Assembly (NCBI RefSeq): GCF_031181385.1
Contig: NZ_JAPSKV010000001.1
Span: 558,001-622,000, forward strand
Direction of reading: 5' to 3'
DNA length: 64,000 bases
Source: Fredinandcohnia onubensis
GTDB taxonomy: Bacteria > Bacillota > Bacilli > Bacillales > Bacillaceae_L
Position numbers and translations under genes: made by a program. Under the pieces are notes generated by a model. The model had not been told where the DNA came from, made no database searches, and saw only the letters and a program-made list of their open reading frames with translations. Positions 26,288 to 36,375 of the stretch are shown piece after piece. Positions within the stretch are counted from its first letter, which is position 1, and every line of letters starts with the position of its first letter.

Positions 26288-26872
26288 ATGATTAAAATTG
26301 GTATTCTTACAGGGAGCACAAGAGATTCAAGGGTTAATATTCAGGTCGCAGAATGGGTGAAATCAATCGCGGATAAAAGAACGGATGCAGAATTTGAATT
26401 GGTAGATATTAAAGATTATAACCTACCAAAATTTAATGAGCCTATTCCGGCGATTATGTCACAGGACTATCAAGCTCCAGAGGCACATGCATGGTCTGAA
26501 AAAATTAGTAGTCTTGATGGATTTATATTTGTCACTCCGGAATATAATAAGGCTATTACGTCTGGATTAAAGGACGCTATTGATTATTTATACGTTGAGT
26601 GGAATCATAAAGCAGCGGGAATTGTAAGTTATGGGTCAACCTTAGGTGTTACAGCGGCAAACGATTTGCGCCTTATTTTAACAGTGCCTAAGGTAGCAAC
26701 TGTTGGACCTTCCGTTGCGATGAGTCTATTTACTGATTTTCAAGATATGAGTAAATTCAATCCAGCACCTTTCCACGAGGATTCCTTACATAAAACCATA
26801 GATGATGTTGTCGCGTGGTCTACAGCATTAAAAGGAATCAGGCAAAAGGATTCTGAATTACAAACTGTATAA
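26288..26872 (+). CDS. NADPH-dependent FMN reductase (close paralogue of the 62.8-kb gene)
   Basis: A 194-aa flavodoxin-like quinone/azo/chromate reductase-type enzyme. The FMN loop is GILTGSTRDSRVN, followed by FVTPEYNKAITSGLKDAIDY and GIVSYGSTLGV. It matches the gene at 62804 segment by segment. TAGGAGGAG precedes the ATG. It is followed 14 nt later by a YdhR-like monooxygenase, suggesting joint work on quinone-like or aromatic substrates. Confidence 0.88.
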   Translation: MIKIGILTGSTRDSRVNIQVAEWVKSIADKRTDAEFELVDIKDYNLPKFNEPIPAIMSQDYQAPEAHAWSEKISSLDGFIFVTPEYNKAITSGLKDAIDYLYVEWNHKAAGIVSYGSTLGVTAANDLRLILTVPKVATVGPSVAMSLFTDFQDMSKFNPAPFHEDSLHKTIDDVVAWSTALKGIRQKDSELQTV

Positions 26873-26886
26873 AAAGGAGAGTCACT

Positions 26887-27192
26887 ATGGCATACGTATT
26901 ACAGGTAGATTTTAAAATGGATGGACCATTCGGAGATGAAATGGCTGTTGCGTTTTCTGACCTAGCAAAAAGCATTAATGAAGAACCAGGTTTTATCTGG
27001 AAAATTTGGACCGAGAATCCTGAAGAGAAAGAAGCGGGTGGAATCTATTTATTCGAGACACAAGAAACCGCTGAAAAATATCTCGACATGCATACGAAAC
27101 GATTAGGTGGCTTTGGTATCAACGGTGTAAACGGGAAGATCTTTGCGATCAATTCAAAGCTTACCGAAATCACAAAAGGTCCAGTCAAGTAA
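26887..27192 (+). CDS. YdhR-like putative monooxygenase
   Basis: A 101-aa dimeric alpha-beta barrel protein: YVLQVDFKMDGPFGDEM, NEEPGFIWKIWTENPEEKEA with the family-typical W.I.W.E pattern, then GGIYLFETQETAEKYLDMHT and a GIN-type loop. The family includes E. coli YdhR, with proposed monooxygenase activity on aromatic compounds. AAAGGAG supports the start. It ends at a strong terminator. Confidence 0.85.
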   Translation: MAYVLQVDFKMDGPFGDEMAVAFSDLAKSINEEPGFIWKIWTENPEEKEAGGIYLFETQETAEKYLDMHTKRLGGFGINGVNGKIFAINSKLTEITKGPVK

Positions 27193-27236
27193 AAAAAGAG
27201 AAGTAGATTCTAAACGTGAGTCTACTTCTCTTTTTT
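27193..27236. terminator. Bidirectional terminator between YdhR-like and SLAP genes
   Basis: AAAAAGAGAAGTAGA pairs with TCTACTTCTCTTTTT around a 13-nt loop. The A and T runs serve both strands. Confidence 0.92.
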
Positions 27237-27602
27237 ATGTCTAAGTTTTGCATGTTCAATCGAATTTGGAATCTCAAAACTATCAGCTGGAAAAATAAAC
27301 GTCCACGGCATGCTGGTCTCTGGTGGTACCTGAACAGCTGGTAGGGTAAACTCGTGCTCAACTAGGAGTTTATCCCCGTCACAAAACTGTAGCGGTGTAT
27401 TTTCAAATACAAGATATTGTGCCGTTCGATTATGTATAATTGCGGTTACTAACCGTTCGTTTTTGTGGTTTACTGTCATTCGGATAATAGTAAAACTAAT
27501 TCCTTCTTCCGATGTCTCGTCACGAAAAAGCTTTTCGATTATCTCTCGGTCCTTCTGCGAAATCGTCCGATCCCAGGCAGCTTCAAATACTAGTTTTTGC
27601 AT
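27222..27602 (-). CDS. SLAP domain protein
   Basis: A single SLAP domain of 126 aa without signal peptide: ending AAWDRTISQKDREIIEKLF, the N..LV.A.I.N core, and VQVPPETSMPWTFIFPADSF. SLAP domains occur in Bacillus accessory-Sec/S-layer assembly proteins, usually as one part of larger or clustered proteins. Here it stands alone without secA2 or S-layer genes. The last codons overlap the terminator stem. Confidence 0.8.
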   Translation of the reverse strand: MQKLVFEAAWDRTISQKDREIIEKLFRDETSEEGISFTIIRMTVNHKNERLVTAIIHNRTAQYLVFENTPLQFCDGDKLLVEHEFTLPAVQVPPETSMPWTFIFPADSFEIPNSIEHAKLRHKKEK

Positions 27603-27802
27603 GTTTTCACCTCAATACCTTATATTATAACAAATAATAAAATGTACTTTTACTTCTACCTTTTCTTGAGGGTAATTGTTTTAAGACAATCTCGTGGTCG
27701 AATGGTACATTTTGGTATAAAATGAGGGTATATTAGAAAATTGGACATAGGGGAGTAGCTGATTGGATGGCCCTGTTCAGGAAAAAGTGTTTCCTATAAA
27801 AT

Positions 27803-27834
27803 GGTGGGACGCGGGACCTGTCCCTGTGTCCCAG
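27803..27834. repeat. GGGAC/GTCCC palindromic repeat
   Basis: GGTGGGACGCGGGACCTGTC followed by CCTGTGTCCCA. It lies 16 bp before the bceR start and artificially extends the open frame upstream. Confidence 0.75.
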
Positions 27835-27849
27835 ATAGATGGTGGTAGT

Positions 27850-28545
27850 GTGTTTAAGATTTTGTTGATTGAAGATGATGTGAGTTTGTTTAATGAGATT
27901 CGGGAGCGGTTGTTGCAGTGGTCGTATGATGTGGATGGGATTGGTGATTTCAGCAATGTGATGAAGGAGTTTACGACAATTCAGCCCGACCTGGTGATTA
28001 TCGATATTCAGCTGCCGAAATTTGATGGCTTTCATTGGTGTCGGATGATTCGAACGCATTCGAAGGTCCCGATTATATTTCTGTCCTCGAGGGACCATCC
28101 GACGGATATGGTGATGTCGATGCAGTTGGGTGCGGACGATTTTGTTCAAAAGCCGTTTCACTTTGACGTGCTCATTGCGAAAATTCAGGCTGTCCTTAGA
28201 CGAGTCTACAATTACAGCCTTGAACAGCAAATTCACTTGAAAATTTGGAATAGCGCATCTGTTGATTACGTAAAAAACACTGTGCAAAAGGACACTGGAA
28301 CAATCGAACTAACAAAAAATGAAATGTTTATATTGAAAATTCTAATCGAAAATGTAAATCAAATCGTCAGCCGTGAAGAGCTTATCAAAAGTCTGTGGGA
28401 TGACGAACGATTTGTAAGTGACAATACCCTGACAGTAAACGTCAATCGATTACGAAAGCGCCTTGATGAAATCGGCCTAGGGCAATTTATTGAGACAAAA
28501 GTCGGACAAGGATATATGGCTAGGGAAGAGGATGGCGTGGAATGA
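27850..28545 (+). CDS. bceR: Response regulator, BceR type
   Basis: OmpR-family regulator (231 aa). The receiver domain (1-115) has acidic pocket EDD (8-10), phosphoacceptor Asp52 (IIDIQLPKFDG) and Lys in VQKPF. The winged helix-turn-helix is in the last ~95 residues (ELTKNEMFILKILIENVNQI). The frame is open from 27763, but that part is repeat sequence. GTG 27850 after GGTGG gives the normal start MFKILLIEDD. It overlaps bceS by 4 nt. Confidence 0.92.
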   Translation: MFKILLIEDDVSLFNEIRERLLQWSYDVDGIGDFSNVMKEFTTIQPDLVIIDIQLPKFDGFHWCRMIRTHSKVPIIFLSSRDHPTDMVMSMQLGADDFVQKPFHFDVLIAKIQAVLRRVYNYSLEQQIHLKIWNSASVDYVKNTVQKDTGTIELTKNEMFILKILIENVNQIVSREELIKSLWDDERFVSDNTLTVNVNRLRKRLDEIGLGQFIETKVGQGYMAREEDGVE

Positions 28546-29546
28546 TCAAGAAATTTCTCGTCGAAAGGCGCAGTTGGATACTATTATTCTGCTTTCTTCA
28601 AGTGTTAATCCTGTTAATTGGGTATCTAGATTCATCCCTGTCATTTCAATCGGTTCTCTATATTGTTTTTGTCTTTTTCGTCATATTTATTTTATTTCTC
28701 GTCATTCGTTACAATCGGGAAGCTTCTTTTTATAAAAATATAGCAGAATGGGATCCAGCTGTAGGTATCGAGAGCCTCCAAGAAAGTAATACACCTTTCG
28801 AAAAAACGGTAGAATCAGCTCTTAAACAGCATCATCATTTTTATAAAAACGAAATAAGTCGTTACGCAACAAGTGTTGAACAGGAAAAAGATGAATTATT
28901 ATCCTGGATTCACGAAGTAAAAACGCCACTGACAACGATGAGATTAATGATTGAAAGAGTCGAGGATCACACGTTAAAGGAGCAGCTCATGTCAGAATGG
29001 CTTCGGGTTCACTTGCTTCTTGACCTTCAGTTGCACGGACGGCGAATCCCTTTCATGGAAAACGACTTGTATATCGAAAAAGTTGATTTGAAGGGGTTAC
29101 TCATTCAAGAAATTCAATCATTAAAATCATGGTGTTTTCAAAAGGGGATTGGCTTTGATATGTCGCTAGAGGCTTCAGAGGTGGTGTCTGACGGAAAGTG
29201 GCTTCAATTTATATTGCGGCAACTCCTAACCAACGCGGTAAAATATAGTGAAAATGCCGATATCGAAATCCGAAGTTATCAAAAAAATGACCAAGTCGTC
29301 TTAGAAATCAAAGATTACGGACGCGGCATTAAGGAGAAAGACCTTCCACGCATTTTTGAAAAAGGCTTCACGTCTACAACTGACCATCGGGATCATGCGG
29401 CAACTGGAATGGGTCTTTACCTCACAAAGAATGCGGCAAAGCCGTTAAAAATTAGGATAGATGTCCACTCTATATATGGAGAGGGAACAATTTTTATACT
29501 AACCTTTCCGAGTAGAAACGATTTTCTTAAACTTACAAGCATGTGA
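28542..29546 (+). CDS. bceS: Intramembrane-sensing histidine kinase, BceS type
   Basis: A 334-aa kinase with two close N-terminal helices (~12-28 and ~37-55) and almost no extracellular loop, so it cannot bind ligand itself. In Bce systems it senses flux through the transporter. The phosphoaccepting His124 is in [14 protein letters not shown]. The ATPase domain has N (LLTNAVKYS), G1 (IKDYGRGI) and G2 (TGMGLYL) boxes. Confidence 0.93.
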   Translation: MIKKFLVERRSWILLFCFLQVLILLIGYLDSSLSFQSVLYIVFVFFVIFILFLVIRYNREASFYKNIAEWDPAVGIESLQESNTPFEKTVESALKQHHHFYKNEISRYATSVEQEKDELLSWIHEVKTPLTTMRLMIERVEDHTLKEQLMSEWLRVHLLLDLQLHGRRIPFMENDLYIEKVDLKGLLIQEIQSLKSWCFQKGIGFDMSLEASEVVSDGKWLQFILRQLLTNAVKYSENADIEIRSYQKNDQVVLEIKDYGRGIKEKDLPRIFEKGFTSTTDHRDHAATGMGLYLTKNAAKPLKIRIDVHSIYGEGTIFILTFPSRNDFLKLTSM

Positions 29547-29564
29547 CAAGAATGTCACATGCTT
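29537..29564. promoter_or_regulatory. Likely BceR operator in front of bceAB
   Basis: AAGCATGTGACA-N4-TGTCACATGCTT is a 12-bp perfect inverted repeat. Its core TGACA-N4-TGTCA agrees with the TNACA-N4-TGTAA operator described for BceR-like regulators. It overlaps the last codons of bceS and lies about 75 bp before bceA. The hairpin might also act as an attenuator, but no long T-run follows. Confidence 0.7.
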
Positions 29565-29637
29565 TCATGTTTTGTTCGGTGATTCGAAGGAAAAAGAGTC
29601 GAATCCCGTCTATGCTATAGGTAAGGAGTTGATACAA

Positions 29638-30399
29638 TTGAACATTTTAGAAGCTAATAAAATTGTAAAAACATACGGAAACAAGTGGAACCGCCAAGAG
29701 GTTCTAAAAGGAATCGACATTGAGGTTAAGAAGGGTGAGTTCGTTGGAATCATGGGCCCTTCAGGCTCTGGTAAAACAACATTACTAAATGTACTTTCAT
29801 CCATTGATCGCGTGAGCTCAGGGTCGATCCGAGTGGAAGGCAAGGAATTCACAGGCATGAAGGACAAACAACTTGCTGAATTTCGAAAACAGCACCTCGG
29901 GTTTATTTTTCAGGAATATCATCTATTAGATACATTAACGGTCAAAGAAAATATTATGCTGCCACTAACGGTTAATAAAATTTCACCTAGAGCTGCACAA
30001 GTGATGTTTGAGGATGTGGCGAAAGAATTAGGAATCTTTGAAGTGAAAGATAAATATCCGAACGAGATTTCAGGAGGCCAGAAGCAGCGGGCTTCAGCGG
30101 CACGCGCATTCGTTCATGAACCGAGTATCATCTTTGCGGATGAACCAACAGGGGCGCTTGATTCGAAGTCGGCTTCTGATTTACTCAATAAACTGAGTGA
30201 CTTAAATGAAAAGCGGGAAGCAACCATTGTGATGGTCACCCATGACCCACAAGCAGCAAGTTATTGCAGTCGGGTTATTTTTATCAGAGATGGACAAATT
30301 TTCACGAAATTAAATCGAGGCGAGGAGAACAGACAGGACTTCTTTAACGTTATCATTAAGACCCAGGCTGTGTTAGGTGGGGTGCAGCATGAGCTTTAA
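29638..30399 (+). CDS. bceA: ABC transporter ATPase, BceA type
   Basis: A 253-aa ATPase powering the peptide-antibiotic detoxification transporter: Walker [11 protein letters not shown]-loop [10 protein letters not shown], signature [15 protein letters not shown], Walker [16 protein letters not shown] 29638, nine nt after AAGGAG, gives the usual BceA start ([14 protein letters not shown]) and length. The longer frame begins in the intergenic region. It overlaps bceB by 11 nt. Confidence 0.94.
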   Translation: MNILEANKIVKTYGNKWNRQEVLKGIDIEVKKGEFVGIMGPSGSGKTTLLNVLSSIDRVSSGSIRVEGKEFTGMKDKQLAEFRKQHLGFIFQEYHLLDTLTVKENIMLPLTVNKISPRAAQVMFEDVAKELGIFEVKDKYPNEISGGQKQRASAARAFVHEPSIIFADEPTGALDSKSASDLLNKLSDLNEKREATIVMVTHDPQAASYCSRVIFIRDGQIFTKLNRGEENRQDFFNVIIKTQAVLGGVQHEL

Positions 30400-32338
30400 A
30401 AGTCTCATCTTTCGAAATCTAGTAAAAAACATTAAAAACTATTATTTATATGTGTTTGCACTCGTTTTTAGTGTTGCGCTGTATTTTGCCTTTGTGACGT
30501 TGCAGTATGACCCGGCGATGGATGAAGCAGCTGGGTCAATTAAGGGTGCTGCTGCGATGAAGGCTGCGTCCATCATGCTAATCGCCATCGTTATGGTTTT
30601 CCTTGTTTATGCTAATACCTTATTCATTAAGCGTCGTGGTAAGGAAATTGGGTTGTTCCAATTAGTCGGTATCTCAAAAGGAAAAACATTTTGGATCTTA
30701 AGTGTCGAAAACATGATTTTGTATTTCGGATCAATGATTATCGGAATCTTTCTCGGGTTTGTATCTTCAAAACTTGTAATGATGATTTTGTTAAAAATCA
30801 TTGGGATCAATGAGGTTGCCGAGTTGCGTTTTTCACCTGAGGCTCTTGTCCAAACGGTGCTAGTGTTTGCTGCTATTTATGTGGTGATCATGGCGATAAA
30901 TGCATTGTTTATTAAAAGACAGCAAATTTTATCACTATTTAATACAAGTTCAACAACAGAAGATAAAAGACGTAAGGTCTCAGTACTTGAAGTAGTGATT
31001 GGTATACTCGGACTTGGGCTCATCATCTTTGGCTATTATTTATCAACCAAGCTATTCGATGGACAGTTTACGACGATGGAAGAATTGTTTATGGCTATGA
31101 TAGCCATCTTAGGCTCTGTGATTATTGGAACGTACTTTTTTTACAAAGGATCAATTCGGTTTGTTTTTAATCTAATACGGAAAAAGAATAACGGGTATCT
31201 GACGGTGAACAAAGTACTTTCATTATCGTCGATTATGTTTCGGATGAAGTCTAATTCGATTTTACTCACGGTTATTACAACGGTTTCAGCTCTATCTCTA
31301 GGGCTGCTGTCACTCACATATATATCGTATTATTCAGCAGAAAAATCAGCAGCAGAATCTGTCATTTATGATTTTTCGATCCCGAATGAAGAGCGTGCTA
31401 GTCAATTTATTGAGGCTTTGGATAAAAAACAAATTGAACACTCGAAAACAGAAGTGGAATTTTTACATGTGGCATCAGACCAGACTAATATACTCCAAAT
31501 TAGCCTAGAGCAACCGTCAGGGGCGGATAGTATCAATCAAATGCCGTTGGTTATTGTTTCGGATGATTCAGTTGATGATCTTGATGTCGCTGAAAATGAA
31601 TCGATATTTGTAAATAACAACTCTGCTATTGAGTCTTTTATGACTTTTAACAAAGGGGAATTTACTGTAAAAGGTAAAACAACATCGATTGATTTAGAGT
31701 TTATAGGATTCGAAGAAAAAAATGTACTTCCATTGCGCTTAACAAATGGTGGGTTGCCGGTCGCAGTTGTGGATGATACAGTTTATCAGCAATTAGCTTC
31801 CGATATAGACCCAGAAGTAACCAATGAATTTTCTAAATCAATTGGGATTGATATCGGAGAAAGAGATGAACTACAAGAGGCAAATGATATTTTTCATGAA
31901 TTAGATATAGCAAAATGGGCGGCGCATGAATCACAATTAGATGCTTTTACCGACCAAAAAAGAAATATGGGCATGATGATGTTTATCGTCGGATTTCTTG
32001 GATTGGTATTCCTAGTTACCTCAGGTTGTATCCTCTATTTCAAACAGATGGATGAAGGCGAAGAGGAAAAAGGAAGCTACACGATTTTGCGTAAATTAGG
32101 TTTCACAAGAACGGACCTGATTAATGGAATCAAAATTAAACAGTTATTTAACTTCGGTATACCATTAGTGGTCGGGTTAAGTCATAGTTACTTTGCCGTG
32201 AAATCAGGATGGTTCTGGTTCGGAACGGAGCTCTGGACCCCGATGATCATCGTCATGGTCCTATACACCTTGTTGTATTCCATCTTCGGCATCCTATCTG
32301 TGATGTATTATAAAAAGATTATAAAAGAAGCACTTTAA
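30389..32338 (+). CDS. bceB: ABC transporter permease, BceB type
   Basis: A 649-aa FtsX-like permease with ten predicted helices. The N-terminus is [20 protein letters not shown], and an FtsX motif [20 protein letters not shown] follows helix 2. A large extracellular domain of about 200 residues (~330-535) sits between helices 7 and 8; it is the signature of peptide-sensing Bce permeases. ATG 30389 follows TTAGGTGGGG. With BceA it is expected to remove cell-wall-active peptides such as bacitracin from their lipid targets. Confidence 0.93.
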   Translation: MSFKSLIFRNLVKNIKNYYLYVFALVFSVALYFAFVTLQYDPAMDEAAGSIKGAAAMKAASIMLIAIVMVFLVYANTLFIKRRGKEIGLFQLVGISKGKTFWILSVENMILYFGSMIIGIFLGFVSSKLVMMILLKIIGINEVAELRFSPEALVQTVLVFAAIYVVIMAINALFIKRQQILSLFNTSSTTEDKRRKVSVLEVVIGILGLGLIIFGYYLSTKLFDGQFTTMEELFMAMIAILGSVIIGTYFFYKGSIRFVFNLIRKKNNGYLTVNKVLSLSSIMFRMKSNSILLTVITTVSALSLGLLSLTYISYYSAEKSAAESVIYDFSIPNEERASQFIEALDKKQIEHSKTEVEFLHVASDQTNILQISLEQPSGADSINQMPLVIVSDDSVDDLDVAENESIFVNNNSAIESFMTFNKGEFTVKGKTTSIDLEFIGFEEKNVLPLRLTNGGLPVAVVDDTVYQQLASDIDPEVTNEFSKSIGIDIGERDELQEANDIFHELDIAKWAAHESQLDAFTDQKRNMGMMMFIVGFLGLVFLVTSGCILYFKQMDEGEEEKGSYTILRKLGFTRTDLINGIKIKQLFNFGIPLVVGLSHSYFAVKSGWFWFGTELWTPMIIVMVLYTLLYSIFGILSVMYYKKIIKEAL

Positions 32339-32370
32339 GTGCGGGTCCATTGTTCCACCCGTTCCTGTGT
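32339..32370. repeat. GGGAC-type repeat, degraded copy
   Basis: GCGGGTCCATTGTTCCACCC followed by GTTCCTGTG, directly after the bceB stop. It is the first part of a compound module that recurs after lacZ1 at 44721. Confidence 0.45.
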
Positions 32371-32384
32371 TTCAAACGCAAAGA

Positions 32385-32417
32385 GTCGATTTCCCAATTG
32401 AGGGGAATTGGCTTTTT
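32385..32417 (+). terminator. Terminator of bceAB
   Basis: GTCGATTTCCC pairs with GGGGAATTGGC, followed by TTTTT. An almost identical hairpin follows lacZ1 (44753-44787). Confidence 0.8.
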
Positions 32418-32458
32418 GGCATTAGTTGGATTTGGTTGTAGTATTGAGTTGTGTAAGC

Positions 32459-32668
32459 ATGAAGACCACTACGGGCACAATACACGATTGAAAAGTACTT
32501 CATAAGCCCGATGAAGACCACTTCGAGTGAAAAACATAACAGAAAAGTCCTTCATAAGGCTGATGAAGACCACTCCGAGCAAAAAATACACTTGAAAAAT
32601 CCTTCATAAGCTCAATGAAGACCTCTTCCAACAAAAATTTCAATCAAATAGTCCTTCATAAACAACCA
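32459..32668. repeat. Tandem array, exact 52-bp period (first copy)
   Basis: Four units start with ATGAAGACC at 32459, 32511, 32563 and 32615, each exactly 52 bp apart. Each has CACTTCGAGC-like, AAAAGT and CCTTCATAAG parts. At each junction CTTCAT-N7-ATGAAG forms an inverted repeat. It lies between bceB and the converging yibE/F-type genes. Confidence 0.9.
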
Positions 32669-32722
32669 AGCTCAAGTCCCCCACGTGCCTAAGACAGGAG
32701 CTTGACAATGCGTCCAGACCCC

Positions 32723-32756
32723 CAACTGGGACGAGGGACACTGTCCTTGTAACCCA
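32723..32756. repeat. GGGAC/GTCCC palindromic repeat
   Basis: AACTGGGACGAGGGACACTG followed by TCCTTGTAACCCA, ending 8 bp before the stop end of the YibE/F gene. Confidence 0.7.
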
Positions 32757-32763
32757 CCGTATC

Positions 32764-33522
32764 TTAGTTCGCTTTTTTCACGAAAAAGTAGGCCGTAATC
32801 AATGCTGTAATGGGAATTACAAGAGTTACACTAATTCCGGCAATAAGAATCGTCACCATTTCGGCGCTAAATATCTTTGAGTTTACGATTTCACCCAATG
32901 AATAATGTAAATCCTTAAACCAAATTAATAGGGCAAGATAGCCTCCAAAGAAGGCAAAGAATAATGTATTCGTACTTGTTCCAAGGATATCCCTTCCTAT
33001 GCTTAATCCAGAAGTAAATAATTCTTTTCGGCTTAGATGGGGATTATGGTAATAAATTTCACGCATCGGTGATGAGATCGCAATTGCTGCATCTGTAATG
33101 GCGCCAATGGTACTTATTATGATGACGGAAGCCGCAATTTTTACAAAATCGACTCCAATATAAAGTGAGAACATACCAAGCTCTTCGATTTCTTCCTCGC
33201 CAAAACCTTGGATCATTGTTTTGTTGGTGATCAAGATAATAAACAACAGCAGTATGACCGTTGTGATTATCGTAGAAATAAAGGCTGTCTTTGTTTTACT
33301 ATTTACTTCATTGATATAAAAAAGATTAATACCACATATCGCAACACATGCTATCAGGGTTAAATAAATCGGATTCAGATTCGGATCATTCATAAAAATG
33401 ACCGTAATCATGAGCACCCCAAAGTTAAAGAACAACGCTAAAAATGAACGAACTCCTTTTTTTCCACCAATAAGGGCCATTAAGATAAATAAAATAGCTG
33501 CTAGAAAGACTAAAGCATTCAT
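32764..33522 (-). CDS. YibE/F family membrane protein (second gene)
   Basis: A 252-aa protein with about seven helices. It has the YibE/F core: IISTIGAITDAAIAISSPMR followed by SIGRDILGTSTNTLFFAFFG. It overlaps the upstream YibE/F gene by 4 nt. Family function is unknown; an efflux or multisubunit membrane role is assumed because the genes come in pairs. Confidence 0.87.
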   Translation of the reverse strand: MNALVFLAAILFILMALIGGKKGVRSFLALFFNFGVLMITVIFMNDPNLNPIYLTLIACVAICGINLFYINEVNSKTKTAFISTIITTVILLLFIILITNKTMIQGFGEEEIEELGMFSLYIGVDFVKIAASVIIISTIGAITDAAIAISSPMREIYYHNPHLSRKELFTSGLSIGRDILGTSTNTLFFAFFGGYLALLIWFKDLHYSLGEIVNSKIFSAEMVTILIAGISVTLVIPITALITAYFFVKKAN

Positions 33523-34658
33523 GACCTCGCCCTCTTTCTACTAATAAAAAATATCGTCGTATACAACCCAATTGGAATCGCTAGTACAATTCCAATACCA
33601 CCGGCTAGTGCACGAGCCAGTTCCAGAGAAAGATTCATGTTCAAAGTAAAACCGAATGGAGATGCATTTTTAAAATATAAAATCAATAATGGGATTGAAC
33701 CGCTTATGTATGCAAAAAACAATATATTCGTCATCGTTCCCATGATATCTCTACCAATTTCCAGCCCAGACTTTACAAGTGCTTTTACGGAAATGTTGTT
33801 ATTCTTTTCATACAAACTAAAGATTGAAGAAGACATGGTAATGGCGACATCCATAACAGCCCCTAAGGAACCAATAAATAACCCTGCCAAAAACACCGTT
33901 TTATACGGACGCGTAATAAATTGCAGTTCTTCATATCGGAGACCTTCGCCATTAGTTACCAATATTACGAGATACGCAACGGCTAAAGAAACAAAAGTTC
34001 CAAGTAAGGTCGCGATAATGGCACTATATGTTTTTTCATTAAGACCATTAACAAGTAACAATGATATGACAGTAAAGAAGATAATCCCGATACTACATAT
34101 CAATAATAGACTACGGTCGGGTTTGTCCAAATAAAGATCCAAGGCATACGATAAAATGAGAGTATTAATGATTAAACTGAATATAGAGAAAAGCCCTTGC
34201 TTTTTCCCTACCAACAGTAAAATAAAGATAAAAATCCAAGCAACGATCAGTAAATATTTATCACGTTTAACCTCGAGGATTGTACCTGTGAAATCAGTAT
34301 TCTCATCGTTAACTCCATCAATTGTAACAAACAATTCATTCCCAACACGAAATTCATAATCATACGCTTTTGAGGAGGAGTATTCATTTTCTAGAAGAAT
34401 CAGGCTTCCCTTTTCCTCACCATTTTTTATTTCAGCTATTATGTGTTGGGAGAACAAAGTATCTTTGTTTTCAAGTCCATCCACCATTTCTGTCTCATTC
34501 TCCAAACTTACTTCAATAACTTTAACGATCGGACGTTCATAAAATGCATAATTGTTATAGACAAACACGATGCTAGCTAGAAAACAAAGGAGAAGGATAA
34601 TGTAAAACAACTTATGTTGTAACGTCATCTTTTTATATAAATGGATGATTGAATTCAA
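33519..34658 (-). CDS. YibE/F family membrane protein (first gene)
   Basis: A 379-aa protein. It has an N-terminal helix (~22-40), an extracytoplasmic domain of about 100 residues, then seven helices with the YibE/F core GSLGAVMDVAITMSSSIFSL and EIGRDIMGTMTNILFFAYIS. The open frame extends 174 nt further upstream across the promoter region. TTG 34658, six nt after GGAGGG, is preferred. It is paired with the shorter homologue downstream and divergent from a two-component system. Confidence 0.84.
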   Translation of the reverse strand: MNSIIHLYKKMTLQHKLFYIILLLCFLASIVFVYNNYAFYERPIVKVIEVSLENETEMVDGLENKDTLFSQHIIAEIKNGEEKGSLILLENEYSSSKAYDYEFRVGNELFVTIDGVNDENTDFTGTILEVKRDKYLLIVAWIFIFILLLVGKKQGLFSIFSLIINTLILSYALDLYLDKPDRSLLLICSIGIIFFTVISLLLVNGLNEKTYSAIIATLLGTFVSLAVAYLVILVTNGEGLRYEELQFITRPYKTVFLAGLFIGSLGAVMDVAITMSSSIFSLYEKNNNISVKALVKSGLEIGRDIMGTMTNILFFAYISGSIPLLILYFKNASPFGFTLNMNLSLELARALAGGIGIVLAIPIGLYTTIFFISRKRARS

Positions 34659-34700
34659 ATAAGACCCTCCGGTACCATAATATGGAATATAGTATAACAT

Positions 34701-34734
34701 AGGGGCCGTGTGACTGTCCCGGTGTGGACGCGGG
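34701..34734. repeat. GGGAC-type repeat, degraded copy
   Basis: AGGGGCCGTGTGACTGTCCC followed by GGTGTGGACGCGGG, in the divergent promoter region of the YibE/F genes and the YesN-like gene. Confidence 0.5.
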
Positions 34735-34832
34735 CTAATACCAGCGACTGTAGAAGACCAATTCTTTTTCGACAACTCGTTATGATGTGTATAATAGATA
34801 TAAAAAAATTTTGCAAATAGGGTGAACAACAA

Positions 34833-36374
34833 ATGACAACGAAGGAATTGTGTAAAATTGTGATTGTTGATGATGAAGTCTTAATTAGACAGGGGATCAA
34901 ACATTATGTGAATTGGGAGCAGGAAGGTTTTCAAATTGTAGGGGAAGCTTCGAATGGAAAGGAAGCGCTTGAAATCATTGAACAAACGCAGCCCAAAATC
35001 GTCATTACTGATATTGTCATGCCAATTATGGACGGAGAAGAACTAACAAGAATTGTAAAGTCAAAATATCCAGAGATTGAAATCATCGTATTAAGTAGTT
35101 TCGGAGAGTTTGATTATGTTCGGTCTAGTTTTCAAAGTGGAGTTGTTGATTATATATTAAAGCCCAAGCTAGATGTCAATTCACTATTAATTGTGCTAAA
35201 TAAAGCAGTAAGCAGAATACCCTCTGCAAATTCAATTGAAACAAAACAACAGGATCACATTTCAATCAATCATGTCATTGATAAGATCATGTCAGGGTAT
35301 GAAACAGACTACGATGCCGAACTGATATCTAGAGTGTTTCCCTATGATAGTTTCTATCTATTAGGGGTTGTTTTTAGTGGGAACCTTCCAAGAGTTGAAC
35401 GTAGCCAAATTCAGGATCGTATCACCGGACAATACGAATCTTTTGTAGACCAAGGAATCTATCACACGATTCCCTTCGATAAAGATGAAACCGTCATTCT
35501 TCTAAATGTAAAAAAAGACCACACCCAAAGGGTCGTCGATTTTGCAAACATGATGGCGGAAAGTCAAAAGGATTCAGGCTTTGTTCTAAGTGAGCCGTTC
35601 GCTGACTTCTCACAGATTGGACTCATTTATCGGGATAAGGTTTCAAAACTAATGCAATATCGATTTTATTTTCCACACATCCCTCTTTTACAGGCACAAG
35701 ATTTACAAAGAGACATCCCTATCATTGAACCTTTTAAGATAGAATGGTTTACAAACGAATGTAAGCAAGATCGCTTCCAAGAAGCTTTCAGTTATTTGCA
35801 GGATTATGTAACTTTATTTTCTAGATGCTATACAACTGACGTATTTGAGTTTAAATCATTCTTCGAACATATCATCTTTCACATGACCGTTCTTTTTGGT
35901 AATACGGAGTATGATTTCACGGAGATAGAGAATGCCAAGTATGACTATTTTAGGTCAATTAATGAAGCTCAATCATCTGCTGAAACAGTCGATATTTTAA
36001 TGACTTTTATTGAACAAGTAAACAAATGCTTACAATCGGAGAAGAATCAACCAACTAATTTGAATATGAAAAAGCTCCTGCAATATATTGATGACCATTA
36101 TGCGGAACCACTAAGCCTTGCTGGTGTAGCCGAGCATTTCCATTTTAATCCTTCGTATTTGTCTAGCTATTTTTCTACTCATAATAAAGAAGGGTTTATT
36201 GAGTATTTGAATAAGGTCCGAATTAAAAAAGCTTCACAGCTTCTACTAAAGGATTCGGCACCCATTTCAGAAATTAGTGGGATGGTTGGTTATTCGGATC
36301 ATAGTTATTTCTGTAAAGTGTTTAAAAAGGTACACGGAATGTCACCTAGTAAATTTAGACGAAAAAAGAGATGA
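34833..36374 (+). CDS. YesN-type response regulator (AraC output)
   Basis: A 513-aa regulator. The receiver domain has phosphoacceptor Asp60 (VITDIVMPIMDG), acidic pair VDDE near residue 12, and LKPK near residue 108. A ~280-residue middle region precedes the C-terminal AraC domain (SLAGVAEHFHFNPSYLSSYF and ISEISGMVGYSDHSYFCKVF). It forms a pair with the next gene and probably activates the binding-protein/permease/lacZ set that begins at 38310. Confidence 0.92.
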   Translation: MTTKELCKIVIVDDEVLIRQGIKHYVNWEQEGFQIVGEASNGKEALEIIEQTQPKIVITDIVMPIMDGEELTRIVKSKYPEIEIIVLSSFGEFDYVRSSFQSGVVDYILKPKLDVNSLLIVLNKAVSRIPSANSIETKQQDHISINHVIDKIMSGYETDYDAELISRVFPYDSFYLLGVVFSGNLPRVERSQIQDRITGQYESFVDQGIYHTIPFDKDETVILLNVKKDHTQRVVDFANMMAESQKDSGFVLSEPFADFSQIGLIYRDKVSKLMQYRFYFPHIPLLQAQDLQRDIPIIEPFKIEWFTNECKQDRFQEAFSYLQDYVTLFSRCYTTDVFEFKSFFEHIIFHMTVLFGNTEYDFTEIENAKYDYFRSINEAQSSAETVDILMTFIEQVNKCLQSEKNQPTNLNMKKLLQYIDDHYAEPLSLAGVAEHFHFNPSYLSSYFSTHNKEGFIEYLNKVRIKKASQLLLKDSAPISEISGMVGYSDHSYFCKVFKKVHGMSPSKFRRKKR

Positions 36375-36375
36375 G

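Noticed and set aside
27763-27849. N-terminal extension of the BceR-type regulator
   Set aside because: It translates the GGGAC repeat, has no ribosome site, and the receiver domain starts normally at GTG 27850.
29572-29637. 22-residue extension of BceA
   Set aside because: Not conserved in BceA proteins; AAGGAG is positioned for TTG 29638.
34659-34832. 58-residue N-terminal extension of the first YibE/F protein
   Set aside because: It reads through promoter and repeat sequence; TTG 34658 has a good ribosome site.
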